Positions 32,001 to 45,750 of a stretch of DNA of 64,000 bases are shown one piece after another. Position 1 is the first letter of the stretch; each line of letters opens with the position of its first letter. The position numbers were made by a program, and so were the translations under genes. The stretch comes from Diphasiastrum complanatum. Its lineage: Eukaryota > Streptophyta > Lycopodiopsida > Lycopodiales > Lycopodiaceae. A model generated the notes under the pieces. The model was not told the DNA's origin. It searched no databases and saw only the letters and a list, made by a program, of their open reading frames with translations. Where the stretch lies: NCBI GenBank assembly GCA_029204225.1, contig CM055102.1, positions 48,774,289-48,838,288 on the forward strand, written 5' to 3'.

Positions 32001-35000
32001 AAAAAAATTTATCATAAAAGTATAAAGAACCAGACATTGGAATAAAAGGTCGCTTACAGCATATTATGTAGAAATTCACCCTTGGGCAATCGGAATTTCT
32101 TGATATTATCAGCAGATGCTGAGGCAAATGTGTGCCTGCAAAATGCAATAACCGCATTGGAAGTCATAGAAAGCTTATTCCAATCAAACTCATGTACCGT
32201 CCCTGAAATGTGTTTCAGAACAAAAAAACTTACTCAAAGGGGTGCAGAGCAAGAGCTCGAACAGATTTCTTGTGAAAAGTGAGCGTTGACATTGCTTTTC
32301 CTGGAGATTCACCAAAATGTTCAACAGAGTACATACCAGAAACTCTTTCTTTTCGAAGCACGACTTTAAGTACCTTTGTGTGAAAAATACAACTGAAAAC
32401 TCAAATAATTTTTACTTTGAATTACCAGCAGCAAGATCCCAAAGCTTGATGGTGGTATCATGTGAACCTGTAACAACTTGGGGATCCTACAAAAAATGAA
32501 AACAGTTTAATATACCACATCCTCGTTGCCACTCATCCTTCTATTCTCTCCACTAAAAACAAGTCAAAGTTGGACTCCAGTGCAAAACCAGGAAGCAGAG
32601 AGAATAAAAGCTCATTTTACCAGAAGAACTTTACCGTGGCTTGTGTAATGATTGAGCAGACTGTATTCTCATGACCTGATAATGCATAAATTTGGGCCTT
32701 GGTGCGCATATCCCAAACCTACAAAGACATTGCAAAATATACTGTATCTTAAACCCCCGAGTTATACGCATCACATCAAGAAAGAGCATAATTGATTGGA
32801 ATAATCAGCAACTTAACTTACCCTACAGACAGAATCTCGGCCTCCAGTCAAGAGGATGTCCAAAGTTGGATGTAGAGATAGGCAATAAACTCCACTTAAA
32901 TGTCCATGATAAGAGCGAATCACCTAAAAACCTGACAGTTTGTTATACAGATTCCAAACAAGTAGCAAAAAATGAAAAAGTCGTATGTGCTTCACATAAC
33001 ATGCATATGTGCAACTATATAGAGTCAAACCAATTTCTGAAAGTTCCGGAGCTTGAAATTGCATGAGAATTCTGGTAAAATCACCTTATTGTACTCCAAA
33101 TCCCAGCATTTGACCTGTTTATCATCCCCAGCAGAGAACATGTAGGGATGGCGAGGACTAACTGCCAGGCCTGAATTTACAGTAGCCACAACAAACCAAA
33201 ACATGCTTCCTTGAATGAGAAAACAGTAACCGACACTGACAAGGTTAGCAGAAACATATGCAATGGAGGAGCCTTTGTACAAAGAACCAACCTCTGACTT
33301 GTTCTATATGTCCTGTCAGGGTGAGCTTCAAAGTTCCCGTGCCAACATCCCAAATCTGCAATAAGCTTCCTAGCATGTCAGGTGAATGAAAGTTTCCATT
33401 TCTGAAACCTTTCAGAATTGAAATCCACTGTTTTGAATACAAGTGCATGCATATACTATGTCTAACCTATTAGATCTGGATAGCCACCTGTCATAGACTT
33501 CCAAAGGAAAATTTTGAGTTAAGACCAAGTTTTGATGAGACACAGAATGCCACATCATAATTTCATAATGTACAAAATGGGCATGTACAGAACATCATTT
33601 CATACGCATATTTGAATTTTCTAAGATCCATTTGATCCATTTGTTTTTGAAGCCTCCGATAAGTTGGAAATTGGGAAGGAGTGATAGATTACAGATTAAA
33701 AGATTCAGTTTGGCTGATCAATTTCAAAGTGAGGATCAATCTCTGTTCAGACGGCCTGTTTGAAGCACTAAAAATGTGCCACCCTATAATCAATTTCAAA
33801 GTGGAAATCAATTTCTATTCAAACAACCTATTTGAAACCCTCAAAATGCACCACCATGATTGTTTTCAAAGTGGGAATTGATTTCTGTTAAGCAGGCTGT
33901 TTCAAACCCTAAAAATCCGCCCTCCCATAATCAATTTCAGTTGAACAGCCTATTTCAAACCCCCAAGATGCACCCCCCATCAATTTCTGTTCAAACAGCA
34001 CCTACAAATACGCGCCCCTCCCCCCTCCCCCCCCTTTCTAAAATCTATTTCAGTGGGGATCAATTTCTGCTTAAACAGCCTGTTCTAAACCCTGACAATG
34101 CTCCCCCCCAAAATCAATTTTAAAGTGGGGATCAGGGCTAGAAATCCGTAGCAATAGCACAGTCGGAAATCCATACCTAATAACATGATAGCAGGGCTGG
34201 AAATCTGCTGGAAAAAACCCTAAATGAACCCAGAAAAATAACATTTTTTAACATATAGAACGCATTAAGTTCCATATGTTACAGAATGGTACACTATGCA
34301 CCACATAAAGGATTAAAGGAAAATTTAACACAAGTTGAGGCCAACTTGTGTTAACTAAAGTCAGGAAATGTGGATCAGATCGCTGTCCGAATCACGGACA
34401 GCGATTCGTAAATGCAACTATGGTATCTACATCCTGAAATGATAACATCCACAAGTCATGAATGGCATTGAAATGCATCATGTCCTTAGTGCATTTGGTT
34501 AATTGTCTGGGATCATCTTCTCTTCAACAAACGGATTCACAAAAATTAATTAAATTGCAATCAACATACCACAGGCCATAGTTGGTATGCATTCCGTTCA
34601 GGAATGTGGCCAAAAAAAAATATATTCATCTCACAAACGAAAAATTTGTACCCAAGCATATTCTAGTGCACTTTATAGCTTATCATTTTGATATCTACAC
34701 ATTAGAAAGATTGAAATTCAGAATGCCAGCACTGCATCTCTTGCAAGTTGCTGCTACAGGTAGACCTTTCAGTATCTTATTACCTCAACATCTTCAGCAA
34801 CACGTTTGCATGCAATAGCATCTTGGTTATTGTGGTCACTGCTGGATTTTGCCACCCGAATTTTACTTCAGTGACAAGCTACAAGTCTATGCTACTTACT
34901 CCGCTGCTTCCTATCGTTCACCAGCATGTATTTGTCCTGCAATGACCAAGAAGATTCTATCCATCCACATCTCACAGAATGGGGTGGGGGTCATCTTAAG

Positions 35001-36281
35001 CTCACAGTACTCTTTTCTTGTGTTGCAATCCATTTCTGGCTGTTCGTACCTTCCAGAAGTTACAGCACAGCTATTTTCTCCAAGGACTGTGACATATGTG
35101 ATACATATTATCTATTAATGCATCTACAAAATTTGGCAGGACCGCACACAGTACTTTCAAAGAGTATTGCTGGATCATTTTCATTGCTTACCCATCTATT
35201 TGAGAAAGAAAGAAAGAAAGAAAGAAAACTTATTAATGTCTTTTCAATGCCAAAAGGCATATAAGACTAAAAAAAAAGTACATGTCAAGTGTGTGGTATC
35301 TGTGGGAGTGCATAAAACATCTCCAAAAAGTGGTAAAGAAAGTACATGTAGATATACTGCTAAAAATAGTGAACTGAACTGAAAAACTATGCTCTGAAAT
35401 GTGAAATATAATGTACAGCACATGTGCGATATATAGCTGATAATCTGAAAAACATAGTATAGTGTCGTCATCATGCTCGTCATGCTCTACCGGAGATCAG
35501 AAATGATGTAATGCGAGGTGCTGCTGGAGGTAGAGGTAAAGCAGATTATATTGAGGGGACTTCAAAGCCAATTATTCTTCAATATCATATTAAAGTTGAC
35601 TGGCATACATTGTCCCTTCAAACGGCTTGGGATCTCTATGCTCCTCTCGATCCACTCCTTTCTATTGTTATAGAGCATTCTTGGTCTATATGACAAGGTT
35701 GGGAAGCAATTGTTGTCAATATTTGGTAACAGTGTTCTTCTAATCTTTGATATTTGGTAACATAGCTATTATGGCACTCATTCGCGAAGCCCTGTTGCTG
35801 GTATTTAATAGTTGCATTTTGACTCCATTCTTAAGGCATTACCTACATATTGATACTTTTTGTCTGGTATTTGTTGCAAGATTCTCAGCAAGCGATGCAA
35901 GATGCTTGCAAGAAATGCAACAAAAAAAAGTTCTCACATAGCAAAGCATGAGGAGTTTGATGCAATGAAGAGCTATTGGCAAGCTCAAATCACATCAATC
36001 TCACAAAAACAAGAAACCATAACCAAGCAAGAAGAAGTATGACATCTACAAAGGAAAGCCATGTCACCAAAAAGTAAGAAATCAAACATACAAAAAAAAT
36101 CGAAGCAAAACACATAAAACCTGCTTACTTGCATTAAAGAGTTAAATCACATCAAAATGTGAAAAAGAGTGAGAGGGAGTGGGAAGCAGTGAGAACAAAT
36201 AAAAACACATGACAGTTGTGCATAAGGAGACGAGGAAAGAGAAAGATCAATTTGGGGAAGGAGGCAAAGTAGAACAAAGAG

Positions 36282-36347
<66 letters not shown>

Positions 36348-39300
36348 AACTACTGAAAATGGCAAATGACGGAGGAATACCTAAAATACAAAGGATTTGG
36401 GCCTTATATTCGATGAGGATAAGCCTTAGTCTTCCTCTTATTGACATGGATTAAGTTGATAACATCCGGATTATTCTAAGCCAATTAACTTACTACACCC
36501 ATGGCACAGGTTGTTCTCTATGTTACTCCCAATAACTAAGCATGCTAGGCCCCTATCCTAGGTTAATCACTAAGTTAAGGGCCTTGGTTTGGACCTAGAT
36601 ACGCAGAATAGGCCATTCACTCCCACTGTATCCCCAAAGTGGCGTTTATACTGAGGTCTTTCCTTTTATTCAATGGAATAATAGGTTAACAATATTCCAC
36701 GTCCATTGGCAAAAAAGTAAGGTTTACAAATAGCAGCATTGTCCCTATTTGTTGCATCAGCATATCAGAAGAAGGCCATGCTCATACTTCTCTCATGAGA
36801 CCTTTAACAAAGATTGATCTTCCTCGCGTCAACTCCTCAAGGTTGCATACAGATCATACACAACCTTCACAATTGCTGCAACAACGCTCTTTTCCTCTTC
36901 ATACTTCCTTTACAACTGCCTATGGATCCATTATGCACACCTGACTACTCTGATTCTCACGCAGTCCCTTCATGCTCTCAATTGGCTTCCATTTCAAACG
37001 CTGCCTTGCTTCCACAACGCTGCACACTGCTCGTCTTTTTCTTGTCTTATATGCCCTCTTTTTTGCAGCTGACTATAGTGGAACTTCTCAAGTCAAGGGG
37101 AGGAAAGCTCTAAACCAACACACCACCCATCGGGAGGACTAAGACTGCTCATCATTACAAAGAGAGACAGAAAACGCTATTGCCATTGAAGAATATTCAC
37201 TTAGAAGCAAGGGTTGCTGCTGCCCAAAATGGAGTGCATTGTTGCCTGCAAAGTAAAATCTTTGCATCTTAAAGGAAGGCAGGTCCTTGCCACTTGCAAG
37301 GTCATCACTAATCAGGACAACATTGATAATTTTCTTGGATTTCATAAATTTTCATTTAAGTATAGTACGTGGATTCTCCTATGACCGTTAATAGCATCCC
37401 TCCAAGCACTTTGACAATAGAATCTCAATAGAACTTAGTGAAGGAAAATCAGATCTTTTTTGAAAGATCCGTGTCAAAAAATCAAAAATTAGTGTTTTCA
37501 TTGCTAGCTTTTGGAAGTTGAACTTTGATCTTCAAGTTCCCAATCTAAATGCAAATCCAATCCATGTAGAATGTGGCGTCCACTTTCTCCTCCAGAATCA
37601 ACACTCTGATATCAAGTTACAACTAAAAAACACACAAATGCTAGAAATACTGCAAGAACTGTGAACTAATTGAGACAAATGCACTCTAGTGCTCAAATCA
37701 AGGCTGAAATACTGAAAAAAAAAAAATGAAATGCCAAGCTGGAAGTAGAGCACGAACTCTCTAAGCTAGAAATAAGCTTTACTCTCAAGCCAATTACCAA
37801 TCAAATGAGGACCCAATAGCCTTATTGATATTGCGATTAGGGTTGCAAGTTTTTTACTAGGCTGTGAGTCACCCTGTACAGCCCAACATGGCCAAATTGC
37901 AGTAAATATCAAGTAGCTAAATGCAGGTTTATTGGGGCAAACTCATAAGGTGTGAACTGGGTTAATTAAATTGCTGAACCAAATACAAACATAAGGGAAC
38001 AAATGCTTACAACTAACGAAAGTAATAACATGAAGACTTTGGCCCAGGCAGTTTGAATGTAATTGCTGTAATAGGCATGATGAGAAGGCTAACACAATGA
38101 CAGCAAACTTTTTCAGGTTGAAAACCTATGTGACATTTTACATCTATGAAACCTTGAATATGGTCCTTCGATTTTCTACTGGTCAAAACTTTGTATACCT
38201 TCTGCTCGTGTGTAAAATAAAGCCAAGTAAATGTCAAGCCTCGATCTGCTACTATTTGCATGTAGATGTCTTACTGTCAACTGAGTGTTGATTAGGTTTA
38301 TCTGATAAAAAGTTGCTACTTGATGTTTGTTTGATCCCATTTGCAAGTTACCATAAACCCAGTACCAAAACAAATCGGTATCATCTATTCACTACATGAG
38401 AAGAATTGATCCAGTCTGAAAACTAGCATGCATTCCTGGACAAGCTGCATGCAAAAACCTCTTACTTTGATAGTTCGATCAGCAGAACCAGTGCAGAACC
38501 ACTCGTTACCAGGGTCAAACGCTATTGATCGCACCCATCCCAAGTGCCCGCTTATTACCTGAAGTAAAGTGGTACAGGTCAAAATGACACAAAACTATAA
38601 CAGACAATGGTGCTACTACTTCCAGCCTAACAACAGCATTATATGTATGATAAGAATTTTCGGTGGACACACATCACATAGATGCTTACAGGTAACTAGC
38701 CATTAAGTTGCAATCAAGAACCTCTTAATAACCTTCAAGGAAGTTCAAATTCAATGCCTCACCCTATAATTTTTCCATGGAGGATGCCAAGAAGGCCGTG
38801 GCCACTTACTGGGAAGCCTCTTCATTACAGCTGCACTAGGTTGATATCTGGTAAGAATGAAATAACATTTGTAGTTAGATCGTCATCGATCATGCCACTG
38901 CAAGATCCACACACTTTTCTACTTCAATTTAAAAAGGCTAAATATGTATCCACACCCCTTAGGCTTAATCGTCTGACAAATTTCCAAAGTTCACAGAAGC
39001 ATAGAGTTCCGAAATATAACGTCCTAAATATTGAGGATACTGAATAAAAAAAATTTATAATGTGACAACTTCTTGCATCCAAACTATACACATTAATAAA
39101 CCACAGCCAAAATCTGATTCCGTCAAAAACTAAACCACCAAGAGAATCTACAAAAAGTTTCAAACAAAGCAATACGCCTCGAAATAAATAAGCTGCAGGA
39201 GTAAGAACAAGAGTGGCAGTACTTAAGAAATGCCATTGACACTTGGAACAGAACCGAAGTACATGTAAGTTCAAACTTATTCTCTGAAAGCTACTCCTGA

Positions 39301-42300
39301 TAAGGAGAACTTGGAAGATGTAACTCCTAAATATAGTGGAAATCAAGTGCAGTATGGATTCCAGACTGATTCCAAGAAGCCTTCATGCTTCACGACGAAC
39401 CTTCAAGACTCCATCAGGCTAATAAAACACTGAACTTTCTCAATTTCGATGTTGCAAATCTCCGCATTGAATCCCTATCGTCACCAATATCCGCCCTTCA
39501 AATATAGCTGCAGACTTGCTTTGTTCAAGTCATTCAATGGCAGAAAACTGACTCCCATGGGTAGCAAGATCAACAAGGAACCTTCTATACGGACAGCAAC
39601 ACAGCCACCAACGCTGAAGCTTATTGTTTGATGTTTGTCTTCCAACAGACCATAGTGGATCCATACTACCAAGACAGAAATGGATCCAGGTGTTCAACAC
39701 TAAACAGGAGGAAATTGGTGGTGAAATAGGTGCAAATCCCCAGGCTGTTCCAATGAGCAACTTCGGCAAGGTTCTGCAGCATTCAAAAGGGCCAAAAGTT
39801 GAAAGTGCTACACTAGGAAGGAGAAGCAAACAGCGATAGTTCCACAGGTCTGCAGTGGCTACATCACATGTTTCGAATGGGCTGATCTAGTCAGGATGGG
39901 CGGTCCAATAATCAGAACGACTTGTAGCAAGTTGCTTCTTGGTTCTTTCACACTAGAGTCGTACAGGTTGTTGTCTAGCCTCAAGAAAAACAACAAGGTT
40001 CATTTCTATTGATGGGTTATTGATTAGAAAATCAATATAAAGTCTTCTTAAGTGAAGCAGGTTTCTTCAAGAAAGATGGACGTACACAAGTTGGGAAGTT
40101 TGCATATGAAATAGTGTCAGGATAAATAGATGTCATGATGAGATGCTTTCTAAGTTGGAAAGTTGTTTGGGGCAAGTGACTTTATGTTCAGTTAGTTTGT
40201 GTGAGGAAGTATTGTGTACGTTTTATCTTCTATTGGGGATGCTCTATTACTTGCATATTTGGTTGGGTTCATGGATGACATCCTATTTGTATTATTGTTC
40301 GGGAGTGGTTGCGATGCAAACATGAAGTGTACATCTAGGGGGAGTAGTTCATCTAAGTCCATCTAGTCCATCATAGGTGGTAACTTATGAGAGTATCAGG
40401 AGAATCGAAGTGGATTCAACTCAAGGAATCGACACAAGTGGACCCAACTACTTATGAAGTACAGGTTTCTAATGTGGGTGTTGATGTATGAGATTTGATG
40501 TTGATATTTGTATATCTGTTTCCTCCTTATGATTATCATGATGATGGATGTTGGCAAGATCCTTACATATTAGTGGTAGCTTGGAAGATGTTCAAAAAGA
40601 CCAAGGGAGTCAATCTTCATGCAAAGTTCTCAAAGTTATGGCAAAGGTTATCATGTCTACTATCAATTAGATATGTCAAATGACTGAGAACTATGGGGAG
40701 CCATAACTTCAATGGTGCATGGGATCGTGGGTCCAAAGGTATGTCTCAAATCACCCCCAGAAATACAGTCAAAGTTTGGAAGTGTATTTACCCTTCTCTC
40801 TCAATATTATTGACACATTACTATGTTTTCTATCTACTCTTTGAACCACATTTTCTCATGTAAACTAAAATAGAAATGAGGATACAACTCACCATTCAAA
40901 GCAACCCAATCTTCAAATTGCACAACAGTCACAAGGTGTTCATGGCCAGTCGATGTTATAGTGTGTCATAAGCCTCAATGTGAAATTGTGTTTTCAAATT
41001 GGAAGAGCTATTGTGATGTACAGGTGGATCCTGACACTAATGAGATGATTGTGACTGGTTATTCCCCTTTCAAGCCCTACTTGGTTATGGGTGTTGTTGC
41101 TCGTAAGTAAATTCTTTTCTCTTCCATTACATCAACAATTCAAATTCTTAATTCTAGAAAAGCAACAATATTGAAGTAATAAATTAGTTATTATGTTGTC
41201 ATGTTATAGTTTCATTACATTATGGTTGTCACTAACGTTCGACAAGAGAAATTGTAATTTGTTCACCCACATTATCATGAATCAAGAGTTGTCTCTATTG
41301 TTGTTCATAAACAACAGATGGTAAAACGATGTTGCATAAGGTGGATGTTGGACTAGATCGTCGCACACTTAGCCATGACACGACTATTACTTCTAGGTTT
41401 TCATTTTTCCCTTTTGTATGTACTTGAAATTTCCTCACGATAGACTAATCCCAATATTAATACACACAAATATACATTGATATTTAAAGTAAATTCAAAA
41501 CTATGCGTATTTTATATCTCTTTCATCTTAGCAAAATTGTTTATTATTCCATTATTGAAAATTTTGCTCAAGTTATCTAATCACTATGCATGAAATCTTA
41601 TTCTTGAGTCTACCAAAGCTTTTGGATGAATTAATCTATATTTTTATTGTGAGAAGTGTGAGAAACATTTGGTGAATAATTGTTTGTCAATAAAACGTTT
41701 GCAGATATACCATTATCTTTCGACTATCCTCTCATAGCAGATGTTGATCGACTTCTCAAAGGAGAACAGTAAGTGTTTAATCCCTTCGAAGATATCTATG
41801 CACTCTTTTGTTGGTAATGTGCATTGAGTAGATAATGAAAAATCTTTATCATGTAGCTACACTTGAAATTTGAATTGGGCACACATTTTGGTGAATATAT
41901 TTTGCAGTGTTCTTATGTGTCGATCTTAATTGTAAGGGTTTTTAAATTATGGCCCAAGTAGTGAAGTAGTGATCATGCACCCCACACACGAGAAAAAAGA
42001 AGCATCAATGTCACTTTATGAGCTCAAATTTTCCATATATATAAATAGCCATGAATCATTTTTCATCTGATTTGCTAGGTGATGCCTTTTTCCATGCGCT
42101 TCTTTTAGGTTACTATCATTTGATCATGACTCATATTCTCGAATTGGTGTGATGCCACGCTTTGGAGATCCAAAGTCTATGAAATGGTTCAATGTATAAA
42201 TGAGTTGCACCTTTCATGTTGTCAATGCTTATGAGGATGGTGATGAGGTAACTATTCCTTGCAAATATGAATAACTCTTTGCTGTGTTTTCAACATGTGT

Positions 42301-45300
42301 GAGTGGAAAGATATACAAGTGAAACATCCATGATCACCGTTATAATCCTATGAATTGATCAATTTTGAGCTCATATAGGTAGTTCTTCATGGTTTTCGTT
42401 CACGAATTTCTTTCTTCCCTTCACCACTAGATATGGATAAGAGAGAGTGGTTTGGTCGAACAATCATGCCCTTATTTGATATTAAGGAGAGTCGAGTTCT
42501 TTCATCCGAAGGAAGTCAAGGAATCTGGTGATATGTTGCACTTATAATGGTTACAAATATGCACTAAAGGGACATGAAGACAAAAGCACGACACTGGGAA
42601 GTCATATGAAGCAGGTTCATATGAAAAGGATCGACATACAAAGGAATTCTACATTATTATACAACAGAAGTGTATACCCATTTGCAACCAATGGGTTTTT
42701 TACCAACTGGTGGATGTACCAAGTCCCATGTGCCATGCTTGGCAATTGACTCCATCTCTTCTTCCATGGCTTTGACCCAAATGTCACTATCCTTTGCTTC
42801 ATCATGAGTCGAAGGTTCTTTGCTTTGAATGATGCTAGATAAGAGAGCGTAGTTTGCTTCACACTTATCAGGTTGTGTCTTCTCTCTCGTTGATCTCCTT
42901 AGCTCTCCCCGGATGGATGATTCAAAAAATTCATCCATGTCACGACTTTCCATCAATCTCTCAAACCACTTGGGCAGCTTCCTATAAAGTGACCTGCTTC
43001 CTGGTGAAAATGTATCCCACGGTGGCTCCTTCTCCTTGTGTTTGTCACCTCCAACTTCAATCTTCTTAGCACCCAATGGTTTATCCCTACCTCTCCAACC
43101 TGTTTCCCGAGGTTGAGCGATGGCATCATGAGGTGCATCCATATGTCCATCATTAGGAATGTCAACAAATGGTCCATCATCAAGAGGAAGTCTCACTATA
43201 CCTTCTTTGTCATTTGTCATTTGATGTATCCAACTTCTCAATATCCTCATCCTTGTACAACTTTGCGCTCGGCTACACCATTGAGTTTGGGAGTGTGAGC
43301 TTGTGTGAATTGTCTTTTGATTCCACATTGGTTGCAAACATATTCAAATTCACTGGATTTGTACTCACCTCTACTGTCAGATCTTAGGAACTTGATCTTC
43401 CTACATGTTTGGTTTTCAATCATTGCCTTGAAGCTCTTGAAGGTAGCAATTTCATCTTTAAAAAATAGATCCACGTTTTGCAAGACATATCATCTATGAA
43501 AGTAATGAAATAGTACGCTCCACCTATGGACATCGTCCTCATAGGTCCGCATAGATCTGTGTGGATCAAATCCAGGATGTTCTTTGCCCTCGCAACACCA
43601 CCACACTCGAACTTCTCTCGATGTTGCTTCCCATACACACGACTCGCACATCATCTTCAAGTGGTCTTCCATCACAGCCAATCCCTTCACCATTTCTAAT
43701 TTCCTCATCAAACCAAATGACCAAGACTTTTATGCCACAGTTTAGTTTGTGATGGAATGGACGAGACAAGTCCATGTTGCCCCGTAAATGTAGCATTCAA
43801 CCTGTACAATTTTGTCTTAGGCTCCCTTGTACCATCCGCAATGACCTTGAACTTTTGGTTCATGTCTTTCACAAAGCAGCATGCGCAAACTCTACCAACT
43901 CTTGATCAGTAATGACACCAACGGAAAGTAGATTTTTCTTCAAATCTAGCACATAAAGTACCTCCTTGATCGTTTTGCTTTTATCGTCTGGAAGCTGAAT
44001 AGAAACTGTGCCTACCCCTCGATCTTGCAAATTTTCACTATTTGCTTGTCAAACTGACGTTCCATTGTCCAGCTCTTTCAGGGTACTAAACCAATCTTTA
44101 TTGCCCCTCATGTGCCTAGTGGCTCCCGAGTCAATATACCAAGCTTTATCTTCCTGATTCGATGACAATGCTGATATGAAGATGCTAGAGTCTTCAACCT
44201 CACCTTCATTGACAAGGCTACCTGCTTGTTTTGGTTTTCCCTTGCCCAACTCCGCCAAGAATTTTCGGCATTCACTCTTCCAATGGCCCTTTTTGCCGCA
44301 ATAAAATCACTTGCCTTTCTTCTTGGTCTTGCTGGATGACCCTTCTTCCTCTTGAGTCTTGGCAAACTGCTGTTTAGACTTTTTCTTGCCCTTGCCCTTG
44401 CCTTGCTATCGGCATGCCGCAAGTGCCCGATCATTAGTATTTTAACGACGAGCTTTCACCATTTCCCGTCATTGCTCCTCCTGCATCAAGATCCTTGTGA
44501 GCTTGTCAAAGGTTGGTAGTCTTTCTCTTGACGCTATCCCACTTACGAACATTTGTAGGGCTCTACAATGTCGCACAATGCATTGTGCACCATAACGTAT
44601 GCGCTTGCCAATAGAATGCAGTTCATCCCTCATTGTCTTGATTCTGGTCATATAAGTTTGAATGTGCTCCCCCTTGCTCCATTCGGCACTATTCAACTTT
44701 GACTTCAAAAACATAATCCTTGATGGATTTAAAATCCCGAACTGCTCCTTTAGCACATCACATGCCTGTCTTGGAGTAACAGCATCGCTTACGTGGGTAA
44801 CGATGTGGTCCTTCATCGATAAGTAGATGAAGAACAACGCCCTTCTCATCTTCTTGTTGAACACTTTGATGTCCGCTTCATTTGGCAATCTTCGCTCATC
44901 GCCTGTGACGACGTCCCACAATTCCTTCTCTTTCAAATAATTTTTCATTTTGAACTTCCACACTGCATAGTTGGAAATCTCGTCCAACTTGCTATTTTCA
45001 CTCAAAATGGACTCTCCCATGTTCGCCATCTTCAAAATGCCTAAAACTACAATCGTAGGCTAAAAGAGATATTCTGAGTACAATGGCAATGTCGGAAACT
45101 CGTTTTAGTGACCTGCTAAAATTTCACACCAGGCCCTCTTGTTGCTTGGGTGGCAATTCGCAAGCCAAGTTGGTTTCCAATCGTGAAATGCCTTCTACCT
45201 CGCACTCCTGACTACCTGCTCCCTAAAAGGGGCAAAAAAGATTTGGTGTCCACTAAGCGCTTTCTCCACAGTTAACACTCTGTTTTGCGCTACCATACTT

Positions 45301-45702
45301 GCAGGTACAGTCCAAGTGCCTTTCAATTGGAGTCCGTAGCCCTTCGTTTGGTCCAAAATGGTTAAAGGAGGTGGAAATAAGGGCCTTTTTAGAAAATGAA
45401 CCGTTTCTTCATATTGAAAAAACTTCACTCTTCAAGCAATTTTGGGCCTTGGGTCCCTTCAAACTGAAAATTTTTAATGAAGTTGAAGGCTGTTTTGCTC
45501 TTCAAGGCACTTGGGTCCCTTCAAATTAATCTTGGCCATTGAATCCATAGAACTCATCTAGCCCACCATTCAACATTGAATCATGACCATTGGTGAAAGT
45601 GGGCTCCAATCTTGTGGTTAGGAGTAAGTTTGGGCATTCAAGTGGACACTTAGAGCAGCTAAACACTCATTTACACCACTTCATCTTCTTCACGTAGATG
45701 CA

Positions 45703-45750
<48 letters not shown>

